Source: Sulfuricurvum sp. (lineage in GTDB: Bacteria > Campylobacterota > Campylobacteria > Campylobacterales > Sulfurimonadaceae). Taken from it: a stretch of DNA of 64,000 nucleotides. Shown piece by piece: positions 1 through 8,622 of this stretch (position 1 is its first letter; every line of letters begins with the position of its first letter). The position numbers and the translations under genes are program-made. The DNA is taken from the NCBI GenBank assembly GCA_028714915.1, contig JAQTLL010000001.1, positions 1 to 64,000 of the forward strand, in the 5' to 3' direction. The notes beneath the pieces are model-generated. The model did no database searches. It was given only the letters and a program-made list of their open reading frames with translations, and was not told the origin of the DNA.

Positions 1-89
1 AGCATCCGCTCGACCGTCACTCCTGCTTAGTTTTCAATGATCTCAAACTCAAACTCGTCGTCTCTTTCAAGGCGTCTCATCGTTTGTGG
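1..89 (-). other. Possible rRNA operon leader running off the left edge
   Basis: This stretch lies just downstream, on the minus strand, of a perfect sigma-70 promoter. It contains ATCATTGAAAACTAA (complement of about 27-41), which resembles the TTGAAAACTA leader/boxA-type sequence found before rRNA genes. It would encode only a 17-residue acidic peptide (27-80) with no ribosome binding site, so a stable-RNA leader is preferred. The rRNA itself is not in the window. The assignment is inference. Confidence 0.4.
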
Positions 90-95
90 ACGGGA

Positions 96-124
96 ATTAT
101 AGGGGATTTTATTGTGAATGTCAA
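96..124 (-). promoter_or_regulatory. Perfect consensus sigma-70 promoter
   Basis: On the minus strand TTGACA (119-124) and TATAAT (96-101) are separated by exactly 17 bases. Both hexamers match consensus fully, which in this phylum is typical of rRNA or tRNA promoters. Transcription would start near 89 and leave the window to the left. Confidence 0.7.
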
Positions 125-230
125 GAGCGTTTCGAGGGAATTAGAAGAAAGTTGCCAAAATGTTAAAAAACAGTGCCTTTTTCTCAACTACAACCCCTTT
201 ATATACATTAATTAGTGGCTACAAATTCAA

Positions 231-1133
231 TCACTCTACTATTTCATCACGCGAAACATCGACCATGACATTAAGATGACTCACTCCACTCCCCTGCACC
301 ACCCCTTGCATCGGAGAACAATCACCAAAATCACGCCCATATCCCAAAACAATATGTTGATAGGAGGGGACAATATTGTTCGTAGGGTCAAAATCAAACC
401 ATCCAAATCCCGGGATAAAGACGGAAAACCATGCATGAGAGGCATCGGCTCCAAAAAATTTCTCACTCCCCTCAGGAGGAAGAGTTTCTAAATATCCGCT
501 CATATAGCGAGCGCTTAACCCCAAAGAGCGCAAGGCGGCTATTGCCAAATGGGCGAAATCCTGACACACACCCTTGCGTTCTCTAAAAACTTCATCTACG
601 GGTGTACTCAAATCACTAAAACCCGATACAAACTGAAAATCATTAAAAATTCGCCCCATAAACTCTTCAACACTCTCATAGAGTGATTTTTCCGATGAAA
701 AAGAGAGCTGTGCATAGTCGTGTACATCACGACTGGCTTGAGGTATAAAATGGCTTGGCAGACAAAACTGTTTGGCCTCAATCACATCGCTAGTGTTTGC
801 CCTAAGTGCATTTAATACCTGAAAATAACTCAATGATTTTGCTTCTTGAGCCAAAGCCGCATGCTGTTCAATTGCTTCACTGTCCATGGCAACGCATGAA
901 CGGGCTGTCACTTTGAGATGATGATGCGGTTGGCGTATGAGCAAGTGGTAAAGATGATTACCAAAATAGTCATCATAACTCTCCATCTCAGTAACCGCAG
1001 GATCGGTCGAGAGTGAAAAGTCCACTAATGTTTGAGACGGAGTATTTCGAGGTTTCAGACGGACTAAATTGTGACTAAAACTGACCCACTGCTGATAGGA
1101 AAACTGGGTGCTATGATAAATTTGATACAACAT
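231..1133 (-). CDS. Transglutaminase-like cysteine protease family protein
   Basis: A 300-residue protein with the bacterial transglutaminase N-terminal beta-sheet region (about 1-90) followed by a transglutaminase-like core. The catalytic triad is visible: Cys190 in GVCQDF, His233 in ASHAW and Asp249 in FDPTN. It has no signal peptide, so it is probably cytoplasmic. It is the last gene of a three-gene minus-strand operon, two bases after the ATP-grasp/alpha-E gene. Such cassettes of transglutaminase-like, ATP-grasp and alpha-E proteins are known across bacteria and are proposed to make and cut peptide-like amide bonds. The substrate is unknown. The family call is firm and the role is inferred. 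Confidence 0.85.
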   Translation of the reverse strand: MLYQIYHSTQFSYQQWVSFSHNLVRLKPRNTPSQTLVDFSLSTDPAVTEMESYDDYFGNHLYHLLIRQPHHHLKVTARSCVAMDSEAIEQHAALAQEAKSLSYFQVLNALRANTSDVIEAKQFCLPSHFIPQASRDVHDYAQLSFSSEKSLYESVEEFMGRIFNDFQFVSGFSDLSTPVDEVFRERKGVCQDFAHLAIAALRSLGLSARYMSGYLETLPPEGSEKFFGADASHAWFSVFIPGFGWFDFDPTNNIVPSYQHIVLGYGRDFGDCSPMQGVVQGSGVSHLNVMVDVSRDEIVE

Positions 1134-1135
1134 GG

Positions 1136-3709
1136 CTACTCATCATAATGGGAAAAATAGGTTTTTGACAGTTCATCGGCTGCCACAATGAGCTTATCCG
1201 CAATGGAAGACAATAACATCTCCATATTCTTACGAATAAATGCATCTTTTTCCAAAACACACAAATTTTCGATTCGCTCAAGCCGTAAAAGGGAAAAAGC
1301 TTCAAAAAGAGGCTCTTCATAACGGCTGAGATACATTTCATGTTTGAATTTTGGCAATTTCGGTAACGCCTTTAACAATTGGCTGATTTCACTGATCAGT
1401 GATTTTGGAAAACGAATATCAAGGAGTAAAAACTCACTCACATGTTCTAGCTCAATAGAAGAACGATAGTGCGCACGATAGGCATTTAAGCTCTCGCTCG
1501 TCCCCAACAATGTTTCTAATATCTCATATTCAACAAAAGGCTCATACGCAGAGGTTAGCATGGAACGAGCTTTCGCAATCAAAAGACTTGAACGCTCCAA
1601 GCGTGCCCCTATATCATACAAGACTAAACCCTGTTCTGCAAATAAGGTCTCTTCAATAAGCGCTTTGTACGCCATTAAATGAACTAACAGTTTGTCCACC
1701 CCTGAGATCATCTCTCGGTGTGTTGGTTTGCTTTGATGGGTAAATTCACTCCACTCCCGCAACAATCGATCAAATATTCGCCACCCTTCCAACGGTAAAA
1801 GATTTTTCGTACTGGTACTGGCACTAGAGAGCATATTCATCACCTGGGACAATGATCCAACGCGCGCCGAATCGGACATGACCGACCAAATCTCATTCAG
1901 CGGATCGGTGATTTTTTGCTCTTCTGTTCCCAAAAACCCAGGATAAGTCATACTCAGATGAGTCAGTGCGCGGCATAGTATCTCTTGTACTTGCTCATCT
2001 CCATTACGGTTATAGCGCGTGGCATTGGCAAGGCTTTTAAGGGTCATACGAATCATCCGGGCACTGGTGATGGAGCGCATTAAATAGCGCCCTAGCCAAA
2101 AAAGATTTTCGGCTCGAAGGCTTGGAATATTCTCTAACGAGTTTTCCAATCCCCCTCTTGCTTTAAAAATATTGGTGATTGCCATGGGTGAGGTTGCCAT
2201 TAATGACGCTTGGGACATGGTTTGCGACATACCTTTTCCCATACTCTGCGACATCGTTTGCATTACAGTATCAGGTTCACTTAAAATCCATAAATCTTTA
2301 CTGCTTCCCCCCTCTTGTCCTGACACAACCAGTGCGTCATCACTGCTGCCTACTCGCACCAATGCCCCCGGCATAACCTCATACGAATCCTCCGCTTTGA
2401 TAGCAAACGACCGTATGACCACTTTTCGCGGAACAACTTCGCCGTCAATAAAAGTCGGAGCCGTAGCAAATTGAACCTCTTCTTGACCCACATAGCGATA
2501 CGGTTGCTGTTGGATTTTTTGTCGTAATACCTCAAGTTCTTCGGAAGAGAGGTTTTTACCCAAATACAGTGCAGGCTCATCTTCACTACGATCGATTGTT
2601 TTAATCATCAAGGTAGAGAGATGCTCAAGGACATAATCGCGCTCCTTTTCCTGACCGCACCACCATGTTGCAATCTGAGGCAAAATCAACTCTTCATTCA
2701 AAAAATAACGGGCAAGACGCGGCAGGAAAGGATAAAGTCCCAAATTTTCCAAGACCCCTGCCCCCAAAGGGTTTGCCATCGACACCCCCTTTTTACGCAG
2801 TACCTGAACCAATCCCGAAACACCAAGTCTGGAATCAGCACGCAATTCCAACGGGTCGCAATAGCTCTCATCCACCCGCCGGACAATCGCATCAATACGG
2901 CGAAGACCTTTAAGGCTTTTAAGCCATAAAGCGCCCCCTTTTGCCAACAAATCTTGCCCCTGTACGAGGGTAAGTCCTAAAAAAGAGCTCAAATAGGCAT
3001 GTTCAAAATAGGTTTCATTGTGCGGACCGGGGGAGAGAAGAACGTTGAGAGGTTCTCTGGAACTATTTTTTCCTAATCCCAAAAGCATGGTCTTGAAAGA
3101 GTCAAAAAAAACATGCAGCCGTCGAATCGAAATGTTTTTATACACGGCTTGCATCGCACTGTTCATCGTCAATCGATTTTCAACCGCATATCCCAAACCT
3201 GAAGGGGCTTGCGTTCGGTCGCTTACCACCCACATTTTTCCATCAGGACCTCGTGCCAAATCAACAGCAACTATCATCATCGGATTTTGAAGATCCTCAA
3301 ACAATCCATGTACTTCACGTAAAAAACCGCTGTGCGAAAAAATAACGTCACAAGGGACAATATCTTCTTTTAAAATCCGCTGTTCGCCGTAAATATCTTT
3401 GAAGAGCAAATTCATGAGCGTTGCTCGCTGTTTTACCCCTGCTTCAATATTTTTCCAATCACCACTTGCTAAAACAAGAGGGATAGGATCAAGATTCCAC
3501 GGTCTGGACATCCCATTGGGGTCATTGTAAACATTATAGGTAACGCCATTGTCCTCTAGCCGCCAATCAATCTCTTGGCGTTTTGCTCCCAGCTGATCAC
3601 GCCCTAATTCTTCGAGATTTGAAGCCAACTGCTTCCAATGCTCACGCACCGTCCCATTTTCATCAAACATCTCATCGTACGACGAGCTCTTATAGTGCTC
3701 AAATATCAT
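1136..3709 (-). CDS. Circularly permuted ATP-grasp protein fused to an alpha-E domain
   Basis: An 857-residue protein. The first roughly 480 residues match the circularly permuted ATP-grasp family (DUF404/DUF407), and the last roughly 320 match the all-helical alpha-E domain (DUF403). In many bacteria these are separate adjacent genes, so this is a fusion. A low-complexity Met/Ser/Gln stretch (about residues 487-512) links the halves. ATP-grasp enzymes join a carboxylate to an amine using ATP, so an amide or peptide ligase role is expected. It sits between the two transglutaminase-like genes with 2- and 10-base gaps, so the three are co-transcribed. The substrate cannot be read from the sequence. 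Confidence 0.85.
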   Translation of the reverse strand: MIFEHYKSSSYDEMFDENGTVREHWKQLASNLEELGRDQLGAKRQEIDWRLEDNGVTYNVYNDPNGMSRPWNLDPIPLVLASGDWKNIEAGVKQRATLMNLLFKDIYGEQRILKEDIVPCDVIFSHSGFLREVHGLFEDLQNPMMIVAVDLARGPDGKMWVVSDRTQAPSGLGYAVENRLTMNSAMQAVYKNISIRRLHVFFDSFKTMLLGLGKNSSREPLNVLLSPGPHNETYFEHAYLSSFLGLTLVQGQDLLAKGGALWLKSLKGLRRIDAIVRRVDESYCDPLELRADSRLGVSGLVQVLRKKGVSMANPLGAGVLENLGLYPFLPRLARYFLNEELILPQIATWWCGQEKERDYVLEHLSTLMIKTIDRSEDEPALYLGKNLSSEELEVLRQKIQQQPYRYVGQEEVQFATAPTFIDGEVVPRKVVIRSFAIKAEDSYEVMPGALVRVGSSDDALVVSGQEGGSSKDLWILSEPDTVMQTMSQSMGKGMSQTMSQASLMATSPMAITNIFKARGGLENSLENIPSLRAENLFWLGRYLMRSITSARMIRMTLKSLANATRYNRNGDEQVQEILCRALTHLSMTYPGFLGTEEQKITDPLNEIWSVMSDSARVGSLSQVMNMLSSASTSTKNLLPLEGWRIFDRLLREWSEFTHQSKPTHREMISGVDKLLVHLMAYKALIEETLFAEQGLVLYDIGARLERSSLLIAKARSMLTSAYEPFVEYEILETLLGTSESLNAYRAHYRSSIELEHVSEFLLLDIRFPKSLISEISQLLKALPKLPKFKHEMYLSRYEEPLFEAFSLLRLERIENLCVLEKDAFIRKNMEMLLSSIADKLIVAADELSKTYFSHYDE

Positions 3710-3719
3710 TCGTTATCAT

Positions 3720-6700
3720 TTACCTTTTCGTCTCATTAGGATTCCACTTGCGACGTAAATCAAGGGTATGAGGGTACTCAAGACTCCCCTCAATCTCTTG
3801 ATAGTGGAATGTTTGTCCGTTTGAGTTCTTTAACACAAGGCGTGACGTTCCCCCATGCTCTTTTGGCTCTTGTTCTTTCACTGGCGGACGCAACTCTTCA
3901 ACTTCTCCTTGCGTATGCCCAAAGCCCCAATATCTGCTGATACGTCGTGACTGGGCTTCAAGAGAATTTACAGGGAAACTGTCATACGATCGTCCTCCCG
4001 GATGAGAGACAAAATAGGTAAATCCACCCAAAGAGCGTCTGCTCCACGTGTCAACCACATCAAAAACCAACGGTGTATCCACCCCGATTGTCGGATGCAA
4101 TGCTGACCATGGCTGCCACGCACGGTAACGGACACCTGAAACATACTCACCCTCAACTCCCGTACTCACCAAGGGGACTTTAACACCATTGCATGTCAAT
4201 ACGTGTCGCTCACTCACAAAGTCTTTTACTTTTACCTGTACGCGCTCCAACGATGAATCGACATAACGCGCCGTCCCCTGTGAGCTTGATTCCTCACCCA
4301 AGACGTGCCACGGTTCAATTCCTGCACGCAATTCACACTGAATATTCCCGACATTGCTCATACCATAAAGAGGGAAACGAAATTCAAAGAAAGGGTCAAA
4401 CCAACCCAGCTCAAACCTATACCCCTCTCCGCGCAAAAATTCGACTACGTCATTAATATCTTCCCTGACATAGTGCTCAATCAAGAATTTATCATGAAGC
4501 TGTGTTCCCCAACGTACCAGTTTGTGCTTGTACGGTTTACGCCAAAACAGTGATACCAAAGTACGTACCAAAAGCATCTGCATCAGTGACATTTGCGCAT
4601 GGGGAGGCATATCAAACCCGCGCAGCTCTAAAATTCCCAATCGCCCTGTTGACGAATCCGGCGAATAGAGTTTGTCAATACAAAACTCACTTCGATGGGT
4701 ATTGCCGGTAATGTCGGTGAGCATGTGCCGAAAAAGTCGGTCGGTGAGCCAAAACGGGACATCTTTTCCTTCAGGGATTTGCGAAAATGCAATTTCAAGT
4801 TCATAGAGGTTTTCAGCTCTTCCCTCATCGACACGCGGTGCTTGAGATGTTGGTCCGATAAACGGCCCCGAAAAGAGATAGGACAAACCCGGATGGTGTT
4901 GCCAAAACGTAATCAACGACCTGAGTAAATCAGGATTTCGAAGCAATGGACTGTCGCTTGGGGTGAGTCCTCCGATGGTAACATGATTTCCGCCACCCGT
5001 CCCCGTATGCTTCCCGTCTTGCATAAATTTCTCTGTTCCCAAACGCGAAAAATGGGCTTGTTCATAGAGTGTTCCAATCACAGCATTGAGTTCTTCCCAA
5101 CTGCTTGTGGGATGAATATTGACCTCGATAACTCCCGGATCGGGAGTGACACGCATTTTTTCGATTCGCAAATCACTGGGAGCTTCATACCCCTCAATCA
5201 TCACCGCCATATTCAGCTGTGCTGCGGTGATTTCGATGGAAGCGATCAAATCCAAAAAGGCTTCGGCCTCTTGAATCGGCGGGAGAAAGAGATAGAGTTT
5301 TTGCTCACGGATCTCTGCACAAATCGCCGTACGGACAAACGCCTCATAATCGGTACCTTTTTTCGTGCCTTTGGTTGTTTTTTTGGCTCGTTCTTCTACT
5401 GCCGTATGATACTCACCCAATTCCGGATACGCGGCAAATAAGTCAGGTTCAAAACTCTGCTCTAACTCAGTATGAGGCTTAAGCATTAACGAATCCAACG
5501 GCAAACGCAATCCTATTGCCGATGTCCCCGAAGCTAAAAACAGATGACCACGGCGAAACTCCCATCCCGACGTAATCCACCGTGTAGCACCCCAGCCAAG
5601 CGGCAGGACATATCCACTGGGAACATCCAAACCACGACTAAGCTGTTGAGCTAGCGCACGACGCTCCAATGGATCTTTAAGGTTGGCTTTGAGCGGATCG
5701 ACATCTATAGGGAGTTGTGATTCTTGCAGCAATGCCACGAGCGGATCTTCGTATGCACCTTGGATATTTTTATCACTGATTCCAAGATTTAAACTGAGTT
5801 TTGATAAAAAGTTTTTGGCATCCTCATGGGTGTAATCAAACGTCTGATCCAGCCCCGCTAAAAGGTCATGGTTTTTCCATATCGGTTTCCCGTCTTTACG
5901 CCAAAAAATTGTACTCATCCATCTTGGCAACGGCTCTCCCGGATACCATTTCCCCTGCGCATGGTGAAGCATCCCCCCTTTTCCAAAGGTATTAAGGAGT
6001 TTACGCGCCAAAATATTGGCGAGCTGACGCTTATGAGGACCATCGGCTTCGGTATTCCATTGAGGCGATTCTTGATCATCGATGGAGACAAATGTCGGTT
6101 CTCCCCCCATCGTCATGCGAACATCGTTGGCAACCAACTCTTTGTCCACTTCGTATCCCAAAGCTTTGATCGCTTCCCATTGCTCTTCGCGATACGGTTT
6201 CGTAACACGGGGAGATTCAAATACGCGGGTCACGGTGTTGGAATAGGTAAACTCTACCTCGCATTTATCCATACTCCCTTCAACGGGTGCAGCACTTTCA
6301 GGGCTTGGAGTACATGCCAACGGGATATGCCCCTCACCTGCAAACAATCCGCTCGTTGAATCCAGACCAATCCAGCCAGCTCCCGGAATATAGACCTCTG
6401 TCCACGCATGCAAATCGGTAAAATCTTCCGCAGGACCGCTTGGGCCATCGAGCGATTTGACATCGGCGGCAAGCTGTACCAAATATCCCGATACAAAACG
6501 CGCTGCAAGTCCCAAATGACGGAAGACTTGGACAAACAGCCATGCAAAATCGCGGCACGACCCCAAACGGCTTTTTAGCGTTTGCGCACACGTCTGCACC
6601 CCAGGTTCCATGCGAAGAGTATAGTTCAAGTGCTCATTGAGCTTCATATTGAGCCCTACCAAAAAATCATTAATGGGACGCGGTGTTAAATCAATAGAGT

Positions 6701-7094
6701 CTACAAATGCTTTGAGTTTTTTCCCTTTTTCAGTCACTTCCAAATAAAGGGAAAGTTCTTTTTCCATCGCCTTGCTGTAACTAAAAGGGAATTGTTCAGC
6801 ACTCTCTTCCACAAAATAGTCAAAAGGATTAATGCTGACCAGTTCAGCAAGAACTTCAACATCAATGGAGAGTTCCGTGGTTTTTTCAGGAAAAACAACC
6901 CGTGCAAGATAGTTGCCAAATGGATCTTGCTGCCAGTTGATAAAATGGTTATCGGGCTTGATTTTAAGTGAATATGCCTCGATAGGAGTACGGCTATGAG
7001 GTGCAGGACGAAGACGGATAATATGAGGAGAAAGATTGATCGGTTTATCAAAGGCATAATGCGTTTTATGGGAGAGGACAACTTTAAGCGACAT
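3720..7094 (-). CDS. DUF2126 protein with N-terminal transglutaminase domain
   Basis: An 1124-residue protein and first gene of the minus-strand cassette. Residues 1-260 form a transglutaminase-like domain with Cys180 (GSCRDF), His229 (LHAWTE) and Asp245 (GLDSTS). The remaining roughly 850 residues are the large DUF2126 region, which is normally fused to this domain. The start codon at 7094 follows an AAGGA ribosome binding site. Its partners are the ATP-grasp/alpha-E fusion and the smaller transglutaminase-like protein. Related cassettes often accompany the proteasome-like Anbu peptidase, but no Anbu gene is in this window. Family assignment is firm; biochemical function is not known. Confidence 0.85.
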   Translation of the reverse strand: MSLKVVLSHKTHYAFDKPINLSPHIIRLRPAPHSRTPIEAYSLKIKPDNHFINWQQDPFGNYLARVVFPEKTTELSIDVEVLAELVSINPFDYFVEESAEQFPFSYSKAMEKELSLYLEVTEKGKKLKAFVDSIDLTPRPINDFLVGLNMKLNEHLNYTLRMEPGVQTCAQTLKSRLGSCRDFAWLFVQVFRHLGLAARFVSGYLVQLAADVKSLDGPSGPAEDFTDLHAWTEVYIPGAGWIGLDSTSGLFAGEGHIPLACTPSPESAAPVEGSMDKCEVEFTYSNTVTRVFESPRVTKPYREEQWEAIKALGYEVDKELVANDVRMTMGGEPTFVSIDDQESPQWNTEADGPHKRQLANILARKLLNTFGKGGMLHHAQGKWYPGEPLPRWMSTIFWRKDGKPIWKNHDLLAGLDQTFDYTHEDAKNFLSKLSLNLGISDKNIQGAYEDPLVALLQESQLPIDVDPLKANLKDPLERRALAQQLSRGLDVPSGYVLPLGWGATRWITSGWEFRRGHLFLASGTSAIGLRLPLDSLMLKPHTELEQSFEPDLFAAYPELGEYHTAVEERAKKTTKGTKKGTDYEAFVRTAICAEIREQKLYLFLPPIQEAEAFLDLIASIEITAAQLNMAVMIEGYEAPSDLRIEKMRVTPDPGVIEVNIHPTSSWEELNAVIGTLYEQAHFSRLGTEKFMQDGKHTGTGGGNHVTIGGLTPSDSPLLRNPDLLRSLITFWQHHPGLSYLFSGPFIGPTSQAPRVDEGRAENLYELEIAFSQIPEGKDVPFWLTDRLFRHMLTDITGNTHRSEFCIDKLYSPDSSTGRLGILELRGFDMPPHAQMSLMQMLLVRTLVSLFWRKPYKHKLVRWGTQLHDKFLIEHYVREDINDVVEFLRGEGYRFELGWFDPFFEFRFPLYGMSNVGNIQCELRAGIEPWHVLGEESSSQGTARYVDSSLERVQVKVKDFVSERHVLTCNGVKVPLVSTGVEGEYVSGVRYRAWQPWSALHPTIGVDTPLVFDVVDTWSRRSLGGFTYFVSHPGGRSYDSFPVNSLEAQSRRISRYWGFGHTQGEVEELRPPVKEQEPKEHGGTSRLVLKNSNGQTFHYQEIEGSLEYPHTLDLRRKWNPNETKR

Positions 7095-7242
7095 CGGGTT
7101 TCCTTGTGCAAGTTTATAAACAAGGATAGCACAAATAACTCTAAAAGAACGACCGTATAATATTCAACAAACATGCTGTTTACTAGAAGGGATAAATTCA
7201 CCTTTTTTGTACTATAATTAAATTTTATGAGGGGTCAAGAAA

Positions 7243-8019
7243 ATGAACGCTATCGAATTTTTAGGCACTGGCGGAACACGCACCCCTACACAAGGGACAA
7301 CCTGCGTTCGTGTCTCGAAGCACTGTGTCATCGATGCCGGAAATCTTATCAATACACTTGGGGATAATGTTTTCACAATCGAGCATATCTTTCTCACCCA
7401 TTCGCACTTAGATCATATTATCGACATCCCTTTTCTTGCCGATTTATTTGTCACCCAAAAATCGATTGCCCTCAAAATTTATGGGCTTAAAGCAACCCTC
7501 GATGATTTGCGTCAGTTCATCTTTAATCACCGTATTTGGCCTAATTTTGAAGAGATTAACCTCATCGGACATGAGAACAAAACCATTGAACTCATCGAAA
7601 TTATTCCCGAACAAGCCTATCACATCGACGGAGTAATCCTCACCCCTTTTAAAACCAATCACACCGATGGAAGCTGTGGCTATAAAATCGAGAAAAACGG
7701 TACGGGTATACTTTTTAGTGCCGATACCTACAAATGTCCGCGTATTTGGGAATTACTGGATGAAAATCCTCATATTCACACGCTGGTTATCGAAGTATCG
7801 TTCCCTTCAAGCTTCGATAAACTTGCGTTTGACAGCAAACACCTCACCCCCTCACTGCTCAAAAGCGAGCTAGAACAATGTCAAAGAGATGATTTTAGCG
7901 TCTATGCCATGCACCTAAAAACACTGTTTGCCCCCACAATACTCCATGAATTAAATACCCTGCACCTGCTTCGCAATGGGGGAAAAGTACTGAGCGATCA
8001 TGATACTATTGCATTTTAA
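7243..8019 (+). CDS. MBL-fold metallohydrolase, class II cyclic-nucleotide phosphodiesterase-like
   Basis: A 258-residue metallo-beta-lactamase-fold protein. The metal-binding motif THSHLDH lies at residues 52-58, and further ligand candidates appear in HTDG, SADT and MHLKT. Spacing and length fit the class II 3',5'-cyclic-nucleotide phosphodiesterase / RNase Z-like branch. It has its own promoter: TATAAT at 7213-7218 and a GAGGGG ribosome binding site before the ATG. It is divergent from the transglutaminase cassette and overlaps the end of the following minus-strand gene by 14 bases. Cyclic-nucleotide hydrolysis is possible but unproven; another phosphoester substrate cannot be excluded. 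Confidence 0.8.
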   Translation: MNAIEFLGTGGTRTPTQGTTCVRVSKHCVIDAGNLINTLGDNVFTIEHIFLTHSHLDHIIDIPFLADLFVTQKSIALKIYGLKATLDDLRQFIFNHRIWPNFEEINLIGHENKTIELIEIIPEQAYHIDGVILTPFKTNHTDGSCGYKIEKNGTGILFSADTYKCPRIWELLDENPHIHTLVIEVSFPSSFDKLAFDSKHLTPSLLKSELEQCQRDDFSVYAMHLKTLFAPTILHELNTLHLLRNGGKVLSDHDTIAF

Positions 8020-8584
8020 AGAATACCCCTTCTCCCATCCCCATCTTCTTTAGTAAAGATTCTGTCTCTGTGTACACTTGCTGAAACTTTTTGTTATTAA
8101 TGTTGTATTTCTCTTTTTGTTTTTTGGCATACAGCCACGCAATAATCACAGATAATGCAAAAGTACCATAAATTTCCCACTGCCAATCTTTTAATCCCAG
8201 CAATACAATAAAATATTGAACCGAAAAAAGGACAAAAAATTCGATTGAAAAGATAAAGACGAGCGTCGGACTCTCCTCAAAACTAAGGGTGTATTTTTCA
8301 ATGTCTCTCAAAAGGTTAAGATTACTGTTAATATTTTTTGCAATACTTGACATTTGATCATTAGACGTATTTACAGCGACATTTTCAATATGAATATTAC
8401 TAATATTATTCACGACATTCGTGGACTTGTATTCTTCTAAAATTTTAGGATTTTTGTCAAGCGCATCCAAAATTTCCTCTTTGGATAGCGATGCTTTTCC
8501 TAAACTATTTTGTATCTCTTGCAGAATAAAATCATATAAGCCAACATATTTAATCTCCTCTGCAACTCTGTTATAGTCTATCAT
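8006..8584 (-). CDS. Hypothetical membrane protein
   Basis: I do not recognise this family. The product is about 192 residues. An N-terminal soluble part (1-100) holds an Asn-rich stretch, two adjacent hydrophobic segments lie near residues 107-128 and 133-150, and a basic cytoplasmic tail follows. The ATG at 8584 is preferred over a GTG six bases upstream because AGGTG lies five bases before it. It sits alone between the oxidase genes and the MBL gene, with which its 3' end overlaps convergently. No function is proposed. Confidence 0.65.
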   Translation of the reverse strand: MIDYNRVAEEIKYVGLYDFILQEIQNSLGKASLSKEEILDALDKNPKILEEYKSTNVVNNISNIHIENVAVNTSNDQMSSIAKNINSNLNLLRDIEKYTLSFEESPTLVFIFSIEFFVLFSVQYFIVLLGLKDWQWEIYGTFALSVIIAWLYAKKQKEKYNINNKKFQQVYTETESLLKKMGMGEGVFFKMQ

Positions 8585-8622
8585 TTTCACCTCGATAAAC
8601 AGAAGCCAAAAGGCTACTGTAT

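Noticed and set aside
27..80. Short minus-strand reading frame of 17 residues
   Set aside because: No ribosome binding site, and it lies in what looks like an rRNA leader just after a perfect promoter.
4983..5441. Plus-strand frame inside the DUF2126 gene
   Set aside because: It is an antisense shadow of a well-supported long gene.
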